Shown here one piece after another: positions 57,193 to 64,000 of a stretch of 64,000 bases of DNA. Both the position numbers and the translations under genes were made by a program. Every line of letters starts with the position of its first letter. Positions within the stretch are counted from its first letter, which is position 1. The stretch is from Nocardia cyriacigeorgica (GTDB lineage: Bacteria; Actinomycetota; Actinomycetes; Mycobacteriales; Mycobacteriaceae). The stretch spans positions 1-64,000 of the forward strand of contig NZ_JAAGVC010000032.1 of NCBI RefSeq assembly GCF_010858045.1, given 5' to 3'. The notes under the pieces were generated by a model. That model searched no databases, was not told where the DNA came from, and saw only the letters and a program-made list of their open reading frames with translations.

Positions 57193-58394
57193 GAACGACG
57201 CTCCCAGAAGGCCGGGCCGAGCGGCTCGATGAAGTCGCCGTTGGCGACCAGGAAGCCCTCGGAGTTGACGGTGATCGGCAGCTGCGGCAGCGCACGGGCG
57301 GCCGGACCGAAGACCGGCTTACCCCATTCGGTCGCCGAGAACTGCGACTGGTGGCAGGGGCACAGAATCCGGTTGGTCTGCTGCTCGTAGAGCGAGGTCG
57401 GGCAACCGAGGTGGGTGCAGATCTTCGAGTAGGCGAAGTAGTCGCCGAAGTTGAAGCTCTCCTGGCCCTTACGCTTGATCGCCTTCTGCGCGTCCTCGGT
57501 GCGCAGCCGGATCAGCATGACGGCGTTGCGGATACCGCGCAGCGACTGCAGGGTCGCGTGCTCGTCACCGCGCCAGACTTCCTTCCACGGGAACACCGTC
57601 TCCATGCCGCCCGCGTCCAGATCCTCCGGACGCACCAGCACGATGTCCTCCGGACGGCCGGTGTCGCGGCGCAGGTAGATGGTCTGGCCCTCCCAGTCCG
57701 GGGTCCAGCCCGACACCCACAGCGGCGACTTGTCGCCCTTGGCCCACGGGTTCTTGATCATGCCGCCGACGAACAGCGCGGCCGAACCCAGACCGACGAT
57801 GCCGAGGCCGGCGCCCGCGGTGCGGGTGATCATCTTGCGGCGACCCAGCGTGGAGGTGTCGAGCGCGTCCTGCAGCTCGGCCACCAGGGTGCGGCGGTCG
57901 ACCTCGCTGGAGCGGCCGTCGTGGCGCTCCTGGATGGACAGCTCGGCCGGGATGAACTTCTTGCGGATCAGCACGACCGCGATGCCGATCGCGAGGATCG
58001 AGACACCGAAGGTGATGCCGTACAGCGGGGTGGCCAGCGAGTACAGGCCGTGTCCGTCGGACTCCTTGCCCTTGTACTCCCACGGCCAGAACAGGAACAC
58101 ACCGACCAGTGCGGCGGCGGCCAGACCGGAGATGGCGAACCACAGCGCCACCTGACGCTCGGCGCGCTTCTCGGCGCGGGTACCCGGAACCGGGAACCGC
58201 TCGCGCCGGTAGGCGACGTCGACGCCGTCCATCTCGGTGCCGAGCTTGACCAGCTCGTCGCGCGACATCGCGTCCAGCTCGGCCTCGGTGGGCTCCGCGG
58301 CGGCGTGGCCGGTGGGCTTCACCGTCTCTTTCGACGGCTCGGCACTGGATCCCTCATCCGGGCGCCCCATGTCGTCTCGCTCCTTATCTGTCAT
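57189..58394 (-). CDS. qcrA: Cytochrome bc1 complex Rieske iron-sulfur subunit
   Basis: High-potential 2Fe-2S subunit, 401 residues from the ATG at 58394, which overlaps the qcrC stop (ATGA); GAGGTC lies just upstream. Actinobacterial QcrA has three membrane segments, and these appear near 95-115, 135-155 and 190-220. The cluster motif [14 protein letters not shown] then CPCHQSQF gives ligands Cys326, His328, Cys345 and His348 and a disulfide pair Cys331/Cys347. The first 60 residues are acidic and disordered. An internal ATG at 58370 would also fit. Part of the qcrCAB operon. Confidence 0.96.
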   Translation of the reverse strand: MTDKERDDMGRPDEGSSAEPSKETVKPTGHAAAEPTEAELDAMSRDELVKLGTEMDGVDVAYRRERFPVPGTRAEKRAERQVALWFAISGLAAAALVGVFLFWPWEYKGKESDGHGLYSLATPLYGITFGVSILAIGIAVVLIRKKFIPAELSIQERHDGRSSEVDRRTLVAELQDALDTSTLGRRKMITRTAGAGLGIVGLGSAALFVGGMIKNPWAKGDKSPLWVSGWTPDWEGQTIYLRRDTGRPEDIVLVRPEDLDAGGMETVFPWKEVWRGDEHATLQSLRGIRNAVMLIRLRTEDAQKAIKRKGQESFNFGDYFAYSKICTHLGCPTSLYEQQTNRILCPCHQSQFSATEWGKPVFGPAARALPQLPITVNSEGFLVANGDFIEPLGPAFWERRS

Positions 58395-59254
58395 GACCTC
58401 GATCCGATCCACATCGCGGCGCCGACGGTCAGCACGATGCCGACCACCCAGATGGCCAGGCCCTCGGTCGCGGGGCCGAAGCCGCCGAGGCCGTAACCGC
58501 CGGGAGACTTGGCCTCCATCGAGTCCTTGACGTAGGCGATGATGTCGCGCTTCTCCTCCGGGCTCAGCTGCCGGTCGGAGAATTTCGGCATGTTCTGCGG
58601 GCCGGTGAGCATCGCGGCGTAGATCTGCTGCTCGGAGGCGGGCTCGAGCGGCGGCGCGAACTTACCCGACGACAGCGCGCCACCACGACCGGTGAAGTTG
58701 TGGCAGGAGGCGCAGTTCATCCGGAACAGCTCGCTACCGCGGGCGATGTCGTCACCGCGCAGCGACTCCTGGGCGATCGTGCCGTCGGCGTTGCGGACCA
58801 CGGTCGGGCCGCCGCCGTTGGCCGCCACGTAGGCGCCGATGGCATCGGTCTGGTGGGCGTCGAACTTGACGGGCTTGCGCTCGGCCTGGGCCTCGTTGCG
58901 GGTCATCGGCATACGACCGGAGGACACCTGGAAGTACACCGCGGCCTCGCCGACACCGATCAGGCTGGGACCACGGTCCTGCACACCCTGCAGGTTCGCG
59001 CCGTGGCAGGTGATGCAGGAGGTCTCGTACAGCTGCTGACCCTCGCGGATCAGCGCCGAGGTGTCCTCGTTGGCGGTCGCGATCTGCGGGTCGGGGGTGA
59101 GGGCCGAGGCGAGAAAGCCGGCTCCGACGAGACCCACCAGAAGCGCGAGCCCGCCCGCGATGCGGCGGCGGACGCGGCGCTGCCTGCGCGTCTTGCTGGC
59201 CTGGCCGTGCCCGGGGCTGGCGGGCTCTGGCGCTGATGGGGGAGATGAACTCAT
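58391..59254 (-). CDS. qcrC: Cytochrome bc1 complex di-haem cytochrome c subunit
   Basis: Bitopic subunit that replaces soluble cytochrome c in actinobacteria. From the ATG at 59254 (AAAGGGACACAG upstream) it has 287 residues; the frame is open 16 codons earlier. A basic cytoplasmic start with [13 protein letters not shown] leads to the first helix near 33-52. Two c-type haem sites are CITCH (Cys80, Cys83, His84) and CASCH (Cys181, Cys184, His185). Methionine ligands are probably in [10 protein letters not shown] and [12 protein letters not shown]-terminal membrane helix ([20 protein letters not shown]) closes the protein. It passes electrons from bc1 to the aa3 oxidase. Confidence 0.96.
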   Translation of the reverse strand: MSSSPPSAPEPASPGHGQASKTRRQRRVRRRIAGGLALLVGLVGAGFLASALTPDPQIATANEDTSALIREGQQLYETSCITCHGANLQGVQDRGPSLIGVGEAAVYFQVSSGRMPMTRNEAQAERKPVKFDAHQTDAIGAYVAANGGGPTVVRNADGTIAQESLRGDDIARGSELFRMNCASCHNFTGRGGALSSGKFAPPLEPASEQQIYAAMLTGPQNMPKFSDRQLSPEEKRDIIAYVKDSMEAKSPGGYGLGGFGPATEGLAIWVVGIVLTVGAAMWIGSRS

Positions 59255-59312
59255 CTGTGTCCCTTTGGAGTAGACGGAACCGACTGGTGCAAAAGCTTCC
59301 ACTGAGCCCGGG

Positions 59313-59921
59313 TCAGCGGACGAAGTAGATCGTGGCGAACAGCCCGATCCAGACGATGTCGACGAAGTGCCAGTAGTAGGAGACGACGATCGCGGCGGTG
59401 GCCTGCGCCGGGGTGAACTTGCTCAGCTTGGTGCGCACCAGCAGGAACACGAACGCGATCAGACCACCGATGACGTGCAGGCCGTGGAACCCGGTGGTGA
59501 TGTAGAACACCGAGCCGTAGGAGCTGCTCGAGATCGAGGTGCCCTCGTGCACGAGGTGGTAGTACTCGTAGCCCTGGCCGAGCACGAAGAAGGTGCCCAT
59601 GGCGAGGGTGAGGACGTACCAGCGGCGCAGGCCGAAGACGTCACCGCGCTCCGCGGCGAAGACACCCAGCTGGCAGGTGAACGACGACGCGATCAGCACG
59701 GCGGTGACCGGAACGGCGAGCTTCATGTTCAGCTCCGTCGGCTCCGGCGGCCACTCGGTGGACTGCGCACGCGCGACGAAGTACATCGCGAACAGGCCGG
59801 CGAAGAACATCAGCTCGCTGGACAGCCAGATGATGGTGCCGACACTGACCATGTTGGGCCGGTTCAGCGAATGCACACGCTGGGTAATGGCCGATCCTGG
59901 GGTGCCTACTGCGGTCGTCAC
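59313..59921 (-). CDS. ctaE: Cytochrome c oxidase subunit III
   Basis: Membrane subunit of the aa3 terminal oxidase. From the GTG at 59921 it has 202 residues and five to six membrane helices, the short actinobacterial form. [20 protein letters not shown] carries the conserved Glu, [18 protein letters not shown] the His pair, and [20 protein letters not shown] is the C-terminal hallmark. CATACT sits seven bases upstream of the GTG, so the message may be leaderless, and the 62-codon upstream extension has no homology. It precedes qcrC by 58 bp and probably begins the ctaE-qcrCAB operon; trpD is divergent. Confidence 0.95.
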   Translation of the reverse strand: MTTAVGTPGSAITQRVHSLNRPNMVSVGTIIWLSSELMFFAGLFAMYFVARAQSTEWPPEPTELNMKLAVPVTAVLIASSFTCQLGVFAAERGDVFGLRRWYVLTLAMGTFFVLGQGYEYYHLVHEGTSISSSSYGSVFYITTGFHGLHVIGGLIAFVFLLVRTKLSKFTPAQATAAIVVSYYWHFVDIVWIGLFATIYFVR

Positions 59922-60160
59922 GGGGGTAAGTATGACTCGTCGTAGTACGACAGCAGTACCCGGGTATGAAACTTGCCCGTGCGTGTCGGATTCGGTTGTG
60001 CCACTGCCTGCGGGAACGCCGGAAAATCGGGTCGCGAAGATCAAGTTCAGCGGGCCGGAACGGCTCGCGCGAACAGATATCGAGAGACCACCCGCGCCGG
60101 AGCCCATTAGGGTTGTCCCCTACGAGACTGCTGGGCGTACCAGTGTGATGGGAGATGTTG

Positions 60161-61222
60161 ATGAGCGTGCGCAGCTGGCCCCAGGTGCTCGGCACCCTTG
60201 CCGACGGTGGCGACCTGACCGCGGACGACACCGAATGGGTGATCAACGAGATCTTCTCCGACAATGCGACGCAGGCGCAGATCGCCGCGTTCGGGGTGGC
60301 GATCAAGATCAAGGGGCCGACCGCGGAGGAACTGTCCGGCCTGGCCTCGGGCATGCTCGGGCACGCCAGGCTGGTCCATATCGACGGCGACGCGGTCGAT
60401 ATCGTCGGCACCGGCGGCGACCGTTCGGGCTCGGTGAACATCTCCACCATGTCCTCGATCGTGGTCGCGGCGGCGGGTGTGCCGGTGATCAAGCACGGCA
60501 ACCGCGCGGCGACCTCCAAGAGCGGCGGCGCCGACGTGCTCGAAGCGCTCGGTGTGCGGCTGGCGCTCGGCCCGGAATCGGTGGCGCGCTGCGTACGCGA
60601 GGTGGGCATCGGGTTCTGCTTCGCACCGCTGTTCCATCCCGCGCTGCGTTTCGCCGGGCCCGCGCGCAAGGAGATCGGCATCCCGACCGTGTTCAACGTG
60701 CTCGGACCGCTCACCAACCCGGCCCAGCCGCGCGCGGGCCTGGTGGGCTGCGCGTTCGCCGATCTGCTGCCCAAGATCGCCGGGGTGTTCGCCGCGCGCG
60801 GCAGCAGTGCGCTGGTGGTGCGCGGCAACGACGGACTCGACGAGATCACCACCTCCGACACCACCGACGTCTGGGTGGTCTCTGGTGGCCGCATGCGCGA
60901 GGCCACCATCGATCCCACCCGGCTCGGGTTCCCCCGGGTCGACCTCGATGCGTTGCGCGGCGGGGACGCGCAGGTCAATGCCGGGGTGACGCGCGACGTA
61001 CTGGCGGGAACCGCGGGACCGGTGCGTGATGCGGTGCTGGTCAACTCCGCCGCCGCCATCGTGGCCTACGACCTGTCCCAGGGCGCGGGCGATCCGGACG
61101 CCGATCTCGACGATCAGCTCGGCGCCGCCGTCGAACGCGCCGCCGAGGCCATCGACAGCGGGCGCGGCGCGGCGCTGCTGGAACGCTGGGCGAAACTCAC
61201 CAACACCCTCGGCGACGCCTGA
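60161..61222 (+). CDS. trpD: Anthranilate phosphoribosyltransferase
   Basis: Second step of tryptophan synthesis, attaching phosphoribose to anthranilate. The ATG at 60161 is preferred over the one at 60155 because GGGAG sits six bases upstream of it. The product has 353 residues. DIVGTGGDRSGSVNISTMSS is the PRPP/anthranilate loop near residue 90, followed by KHGNRAATSKSGGADVLEAL. FCFAPLFHPALRFAGPARKE and FNVLGPLTNPAQP are the anthranilate-tunnel and hinge blocks. It stands alone, divergent from ctaE, as in M. tuberculosis (Rv2192c beside ctaE). Confidence 0.97.
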   Translation: MSVRSWPQVLGTLADGGDLTADDTEWVINEIFSDNATQAQIAAFGVAIKIKGPTAEELSGLASGMLGHARLVHIDGDAVDIVGTGGDRSGSVNISTMSSIVVAAAGVPVIKHGNRAATSKSGGADVLEALGVRLALGPESVARCVREVGIGFCFAPLFHPALRFAGPARKEIGIPTVFNVLGPLTNPAQPRAGLVGCAFADLLPKIAGVFAARGSSALVVRGNDGLDEITTSDTTDVWVVSGGRMREATIDPTRLGFPRVDLDALRGGDAQVNAGVTRDVLAGTAGPVRDAVLVNSAAAIVAYDLSQGAGDPDADLDDQLGAAVERAAEAIDSGRGAALLERWAKLTNTLGDA

Positions 61223-61235
61223 TACCGCACCGCCG

Positions 61236-61268
61236 CCGGCCCCGCCCGGACCGTGATCGGCGGGCCGG
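61236..61268 (+). terminator. Hairpin after trpD
   Basis: CCGGCCCCGCC (61236-61246) and GGCGGGCCGG (61259-61268) pair with one bulge, 13 bases after the trpD stop. It has a GC-rich stem and 12-base loop, no U-tract. Confidence 0.55.
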
Positions 61269-61463
61269 TGCGAAACGCCGTCTTGCCCGGACCGGCAAAC
61301 CGTCGATCGGCGCTATACAGTTGCGCGGTCGTCCAGGCACATCGACGTGCCCTGATGCGACGACTCGGCGCATACCCATCCGGCGATCGCCGTCCCGCCC
61401 CGGCGGGGCAGCGTCATCGCCCGCGCCTCACTGACAACCGTCGATCGTGGTCTGGAGGTAGGC

Positions 61464-61757
61464 ATGAATCACGGTGCGCCCGTGGTGTCCGGCACTCTGC
61501 TCGCCGCGTTGGTGGTGGTGCTGAGCGCGGGGCCCGCTGCCGCCGCGCGTGGTGGGCTCGTCGTCGACGGCACCGTGCACCACGATCCCGTCGGCTGTCT
61601 CGAGGTCAGCGGCGGCGCGCGCACCCTGAAGGTGGAAAACCACACCGACGTGCCGGTGACCGTGTACTACGGGCGCGGTTGCCGCGGCGATATCACCGCC
61701 ACGCTCACCTCGCGCGAGATCCGCACCGTCGTCGGCACCTCGATCCAGGTCCCGTAG
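61464..61757 (+). CDS. Small secreted protein, unknown function
   Basis: Ninety-seven residues with a clear Sec signal peptide (NHGAPVVSGTLLAALVVVLS, then AGPAAA). The mature part of about 70 residues has two cysteines, one in HHDPVGCLEVSGG and one in YYGRGCRGDI, likely a disulfide. VENHTDVPVTVYYGRGCRGD and REIRTVVGTSIQVP suggest a small beta-sheet fold. GGAGGTAGGC precedes the ATG. I do not recognise the family. It stands between trpD and a convergent Lrp-type gene that ends two bases beyond its stop. An extracytoplasmic binding or inhibitory role is possible but unsupported. Confidence 0.75.
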   Translation: MNHGAPVVSGTLLAALVVVLSAGPAAAARGGLVVDGTVHHDPVGCLEVSGGARTLKVENHTDVPVTVYYGRGCRGDITATLTSREIRTVVGTSIQVP

Positions 61758-61758
61758 C

Positions 61759-62034
61759 TCACTCCCCCAGCGAGAATCCCGCCTCGACATCGGCGCGCGA
61801 ATAGGACTTGAACGCGATATGCGTGGTGGTCCGCACGACACCCTCGGTCTTATCGATGCGGCCGGTCACCACCTCGGCGATCTGCTCGTGGTCGCGGACC
61901 CGGACCACCGCGATGAGGTCGACATCGCCCGCGCAGGAATAGACCTCGCTGACGCCCTCGATATCGGCGACCGCCTGCGCGGTTTCCGGGATGCGGGCGT
62001 TGGCGGCGTTGATCATGACGATGGCGGTAATCAT
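61759..62034 (-). CDS. Stand-alone Lrp/AsnC ligand-binding (RAM) domain protein
   Basis: Ninety-one residues forming only the effector-binding domain of Lrp/AsnC regulators, without the helix-turn-helix. TAIVMINAANARIPETAQAV opens it, VSEVYSCAGDVDLIAVVRVR is the typical core, and TEGVVRTTTHIAFKSYS the end. Such proteins form rings that bind amino acids and are thought to sense them and act through partners. The closeness to trpD suggests an amino acid effector. The ATG start has no strong ribosome-binding site. It converges on the small secreted protein gene. Confidence 0.88.
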   Translation of the reverse strand: MITAIVMINAANARIPETAQAVADIEGVSEVYSCAGDVDLIAVVRVRDHEQIAEVVTGRIDKTEGVVRTTTHIAFKSYSRADVEAGFSLGE

Positions 62035-62129
62035 GGATTCAGCCTAGGCGGTGCCGGACCGGCCGACCCTCCGTTGGCCGCGGCACGGACTCGGGGTGTC
62101 CCAGCGGCCCCCACAGGTTCGCGGCGCGC

Positions 62130-63878
62130 TCAGCCCGACATGCGCTCGTAGGTGTCGGCGGCGGACTCCCCCGCCACCGCCGCCTCGGCCGCCGCCGCCC
62201 AGGCCAGCCTGCGCCCCGCGCCGTGCATCGGTTCCCGGTAGCCCTCGCTGGTGCGCACGATCCGCACCCCCGGCCGGGCCAGCCAGCGCGCCACCAGGCC
62301 CACCTCCTCGGGCGAGCCACCGCGCAACGGCGACAGATCGCCGTCGCAGACCACGGTTTCCGCCGCCGCCACGATCCGCTCCACCACCGGCATCGGTGCC
62401 ACTCCCCTGACTGCCGTGCCCGCGCCGGCCAGGCGTCCGTGGCGGATCACCGCGAACTCCCACCCGCCCGCGCCATCGGGATGGGCGGCGACGAGTTCGG
62501 CGATCCGGGCGACGGCGGCCAGGCGCTGGGTGCGATACAGCGCGCGGATCACCGTCACCGTACGGTCGCGCAAACGCGCGGCGGCCTCGAAATGCTCGGC
62601 GCGGGAACAAGTTCGAATGCGTTCGAGCATCGCGCGCAGGGCCGCGTCGTCGGTGCCCGCGAACAGCGCGCGCACCGCATCGGGAGCGGGCGCGTATTCC
62701 TTACTATTACGGGTCATTCCGTCGGCCGCCGCCGGGCAGCCGCCGACCACCGCGGGCGGGCAGTCGTGAATCGCGGTGCGCGACAAGCGAGTTGTGCAGG
62801 TGCGCAGGCCGCTGAATTCGGCGATGGTGGCGGCGACATCGGCGGCGTCGGCCCTGGCGCCGAAGGGGCCGAGTGCGTCGACGGTGGGATTGCGCACGAT
62901 GGCGAAGCGCGGAAACGGCTCCTCGGTGAGCGTGATCCACCAACCGCGTTTGGGGAATTTCGAGCGTCGGTTGTACGGCGGGGCATGCGCGACCAGCAGC
63001 CGCAGCTCGCGCACCCCGGCCTCCAGCCCGTGCGCGCATTCGACGTGATCGACGCGGGTGGCCAGCGCGACCATCTCCTTGATCCGGCCCCTGGTCTCCG
63101 AACCGGTGAAGTAGCTGCGGACGCGGCGGCGCAGATTCACCGCCGTCCCTATATAGAGGACTTCATCGGACGGCCCCCGGAACAGATACACGCCGGGCCG
63201 CGCGGGTAGATCGGCGGCAAGCCCGCGTTTGGCGCGCTGGCCCGAGCTCACATCGGGCAGGTAGTCGATCAGCTCGGTGAGGCTGTGCACGCCCTGATTG
63301 CCCACCCGCGCCATCAGCGCGTGCAGCACGTCGACGGTGGCGCGGGCGTCGGCGAGGGCGCGGTGGGTCGGCTCGGTGCTCGCCCCGAGCACCCGCGCCA
63401 GCACGCTCAATCGCACCGACGGCGCCTCGTCCCTGGCGAGCACCCGCCGCGCCAGGCGCACGGTGCACACCACCTGCGCCGCGGGCCACGGTGTGCCGCA
63501 GCGCGCCGCGGCCGCACGCAGGAACGCCATATCGAATCGGGCATTGTGCGCGACGAGCACCGCGCCCGCGGCGAACTCGAGGAACCCGGGCAGCACCGCC
63601 TGGATCGGCGGTGCTGCGCACACCATGGCGGTGGTGATGCCGGTGACGTGGACGACCGCGGGCGGAATGGCGCGGCCGGGATCGACGAGGGTGGCGAATT
63701 CACCGAGCACCTCACCGCCGCGCACTTTGACCGCGCCGATCTCGGTGATGGCGTCGGTGTCCGGGCTGGTGCCGGTGGTCTCCAGGTCGACCACCACGAA
63801 GGTGGTGTCGTAGAGCGGGGTGTCGAGCTCGTCGAAGGCCAGTTGCGCGGCGCGGCGGCGCGGGACGGAGTCGGACAC
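62130..63878 (-). CDS. DEDD exonuclease with UvrC-like GIY-YIG domain
   Basis: Two-domain nuclease of 582 residues. The N-terminal DnaQ-like 3'-5' exonuclease has VVDLETTGTSPDTDAITEIG (Asp31, Glu33), VAHNARFDMAFLRA and HRALADARATVDVLHALM. The second domain (about 220-300) is GIY-YIG: GVYLFRGPSDEVLYIGTAVN and NLRRRVRSYF. The C-terminal part resembles UvrC with a UVR-like helix (FEAAARLRDRTVTVIRALYR). The GTG start at 63878 follows without a clear ribosome-binding site. M. tuberculosis Rv2191 has the same architecture next to trpD. A DNA repair role fits the domains, and its partners are unknown. Confidence 0.92.
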   Translation of the reverse strand: MSDSVPRRRAAQLAFDELDTPLYDTTFVVVDLETTGTSPDTDAITEIGAVKVRGGEVLGEFATLVDPGRAIPPAVVHVTGITTAMVCAAPPIQAVLPGFLEFAAGAVLVAHNARFDMAFLRAAAARCGTPWPAAQVVCTVRLARRVLARDEAPSVRLSVLARVLGASTEPTHRALADARATVDVLHALMARVGNQGVHSLTELIDYLPDVSSGQRAKRGLAADLPARPGVYLFRGPSDEVLYIGTAVNLRRRVRSYFTGSETRGRIKEMVALATRVDHVECAHGLEAGVRELRLLVAHAPPYNRRSKFPKRGWWITLTEEPFPRFAIVRNPTVDALGPFGARADAADVAATIAEFSGLRTCTTRLSRTAIHDCPPAVVGGCPAAADGMTRNSKEYAPAPDAVRALFAGTDDAALRAMLERIRTCSRAEHFEAAARLRDRTVTVIRALYRTQRLAAVARIAELVAAHPDGAGGWEFAVIRHGRLAGAGTAVRGVAPMPVVERIVAAAETVVCDGDLSPLRGGSPEEVGLVARWLARPGVRIVRTSEGYREPMHGAGRRLAWAAAAEAAVAGESAADTYERMSG

Positions 63879-64000
63879 GGCGTGCAGCGTACGACCGGGG
63901 TCCGACAGGTTCGGCCCCGGTGCGGAGCGGGATTTTCCGTCTTCGCGCGCGCGTGAAGGCAGCGCGGAATTTCCGAATTACACGGACGAGCTTTTCGTTC

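Overview
This window is high-GC actinobacterial chromosome, most likely from Nocardia or a close relative such as Rhodococcus. The gene order follows, block by block, the Mycobacterium tuberculosis stretch from the wag31 region through the division and cell-wall (dcw) cluster, lppM, idsA2, mptA, pknL and aroG to the qcrCAB-ctaE respiratory genes. That comparison is from memory, not from a search. Third codon positions are strongly GC, many genes start with GTG, and coupled genes commonly overlap by four bases (ATGA or GTGA). I see no tRNA or rRNA gene, IS element, prophage or CRISPR array.

Layout. 1-2800: a partial DinB1-type DNA polymerase (minus), galU (plus) and a secreted NlpC/P60 hydrolase (minus) with a perfect CRP/GlxR-type palindrome upstream. 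3217-6640: ileS behind an actinobacterial translational T-box. 6697-28060: a long minus-strand cell-envelope block, read in transcription order as mraZ, rsmH, an FtsL-like protein, ftsI, murE, murF, mraY, murD, ftsW, murG, murC, ftsQ, ftsZ, pgeF, yggS, sepF, yggT, wag31 and a small membrane protein. Its promoter carries three MraZ boxes spaced exactly 10 bp. 28534-29526: a DUF3040 protein and a HEPN protein.

29699-36205 (plus): a GNAT acetyltransferase, a CrtO-type carotene ketolase, a CruF-type carotenoid hydratase, TerC, LppM and a membrane family-2 glycosyltransferase. 36397-43740 (plus): an S-box (SAM-I type) riboswitch followed by a tightly coupled operon of oligopeptide-type ABC transporter, DUF1684 protein and luciferase-like flavin monooxygenase. 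This looks like a sulfur or methionine-linked uptake and catabolic unit and is the most interesting system here. It runs convergently into a metF-type methylenetetrahydrofolate reductase gene.

44949-50560 (plus): polyprenyl diphosphate synthase, phytoene desaturase crtI, mannosyltransferase mptA and phytoene synthase crtB, so carotenoid genes are interleaved with a lipomannan/lipoarabinomannan gene. A 37-codon frame bridges idsA and crtI exactly. 50568-55452: a cold-shock-like protein, the PASTA kinase PknL, its divergent DNA-binding neighbour, aroG and an Rv2179c-type exoribonuclease. 55549-61222: qcrB, qcrA, qcrC and ctaE (minus) diverge from trpD (plus). 61464-63878: a small secreted protein, a stand-alone Lrp-type sensor domain, and a DEDD exonuclease/GIY-YIG fusion.

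How the genes work together: one half of the window makes and divides the cell wall. The other combines carotenoid and mannan precursor metabolism, a SAM-sensing transport operon and terminal respiration. Most starts were chosen from ribosome-binding sites, stop-start overlaps or leaderless -10 spacing. Where the start is uncertain, the entry says so.
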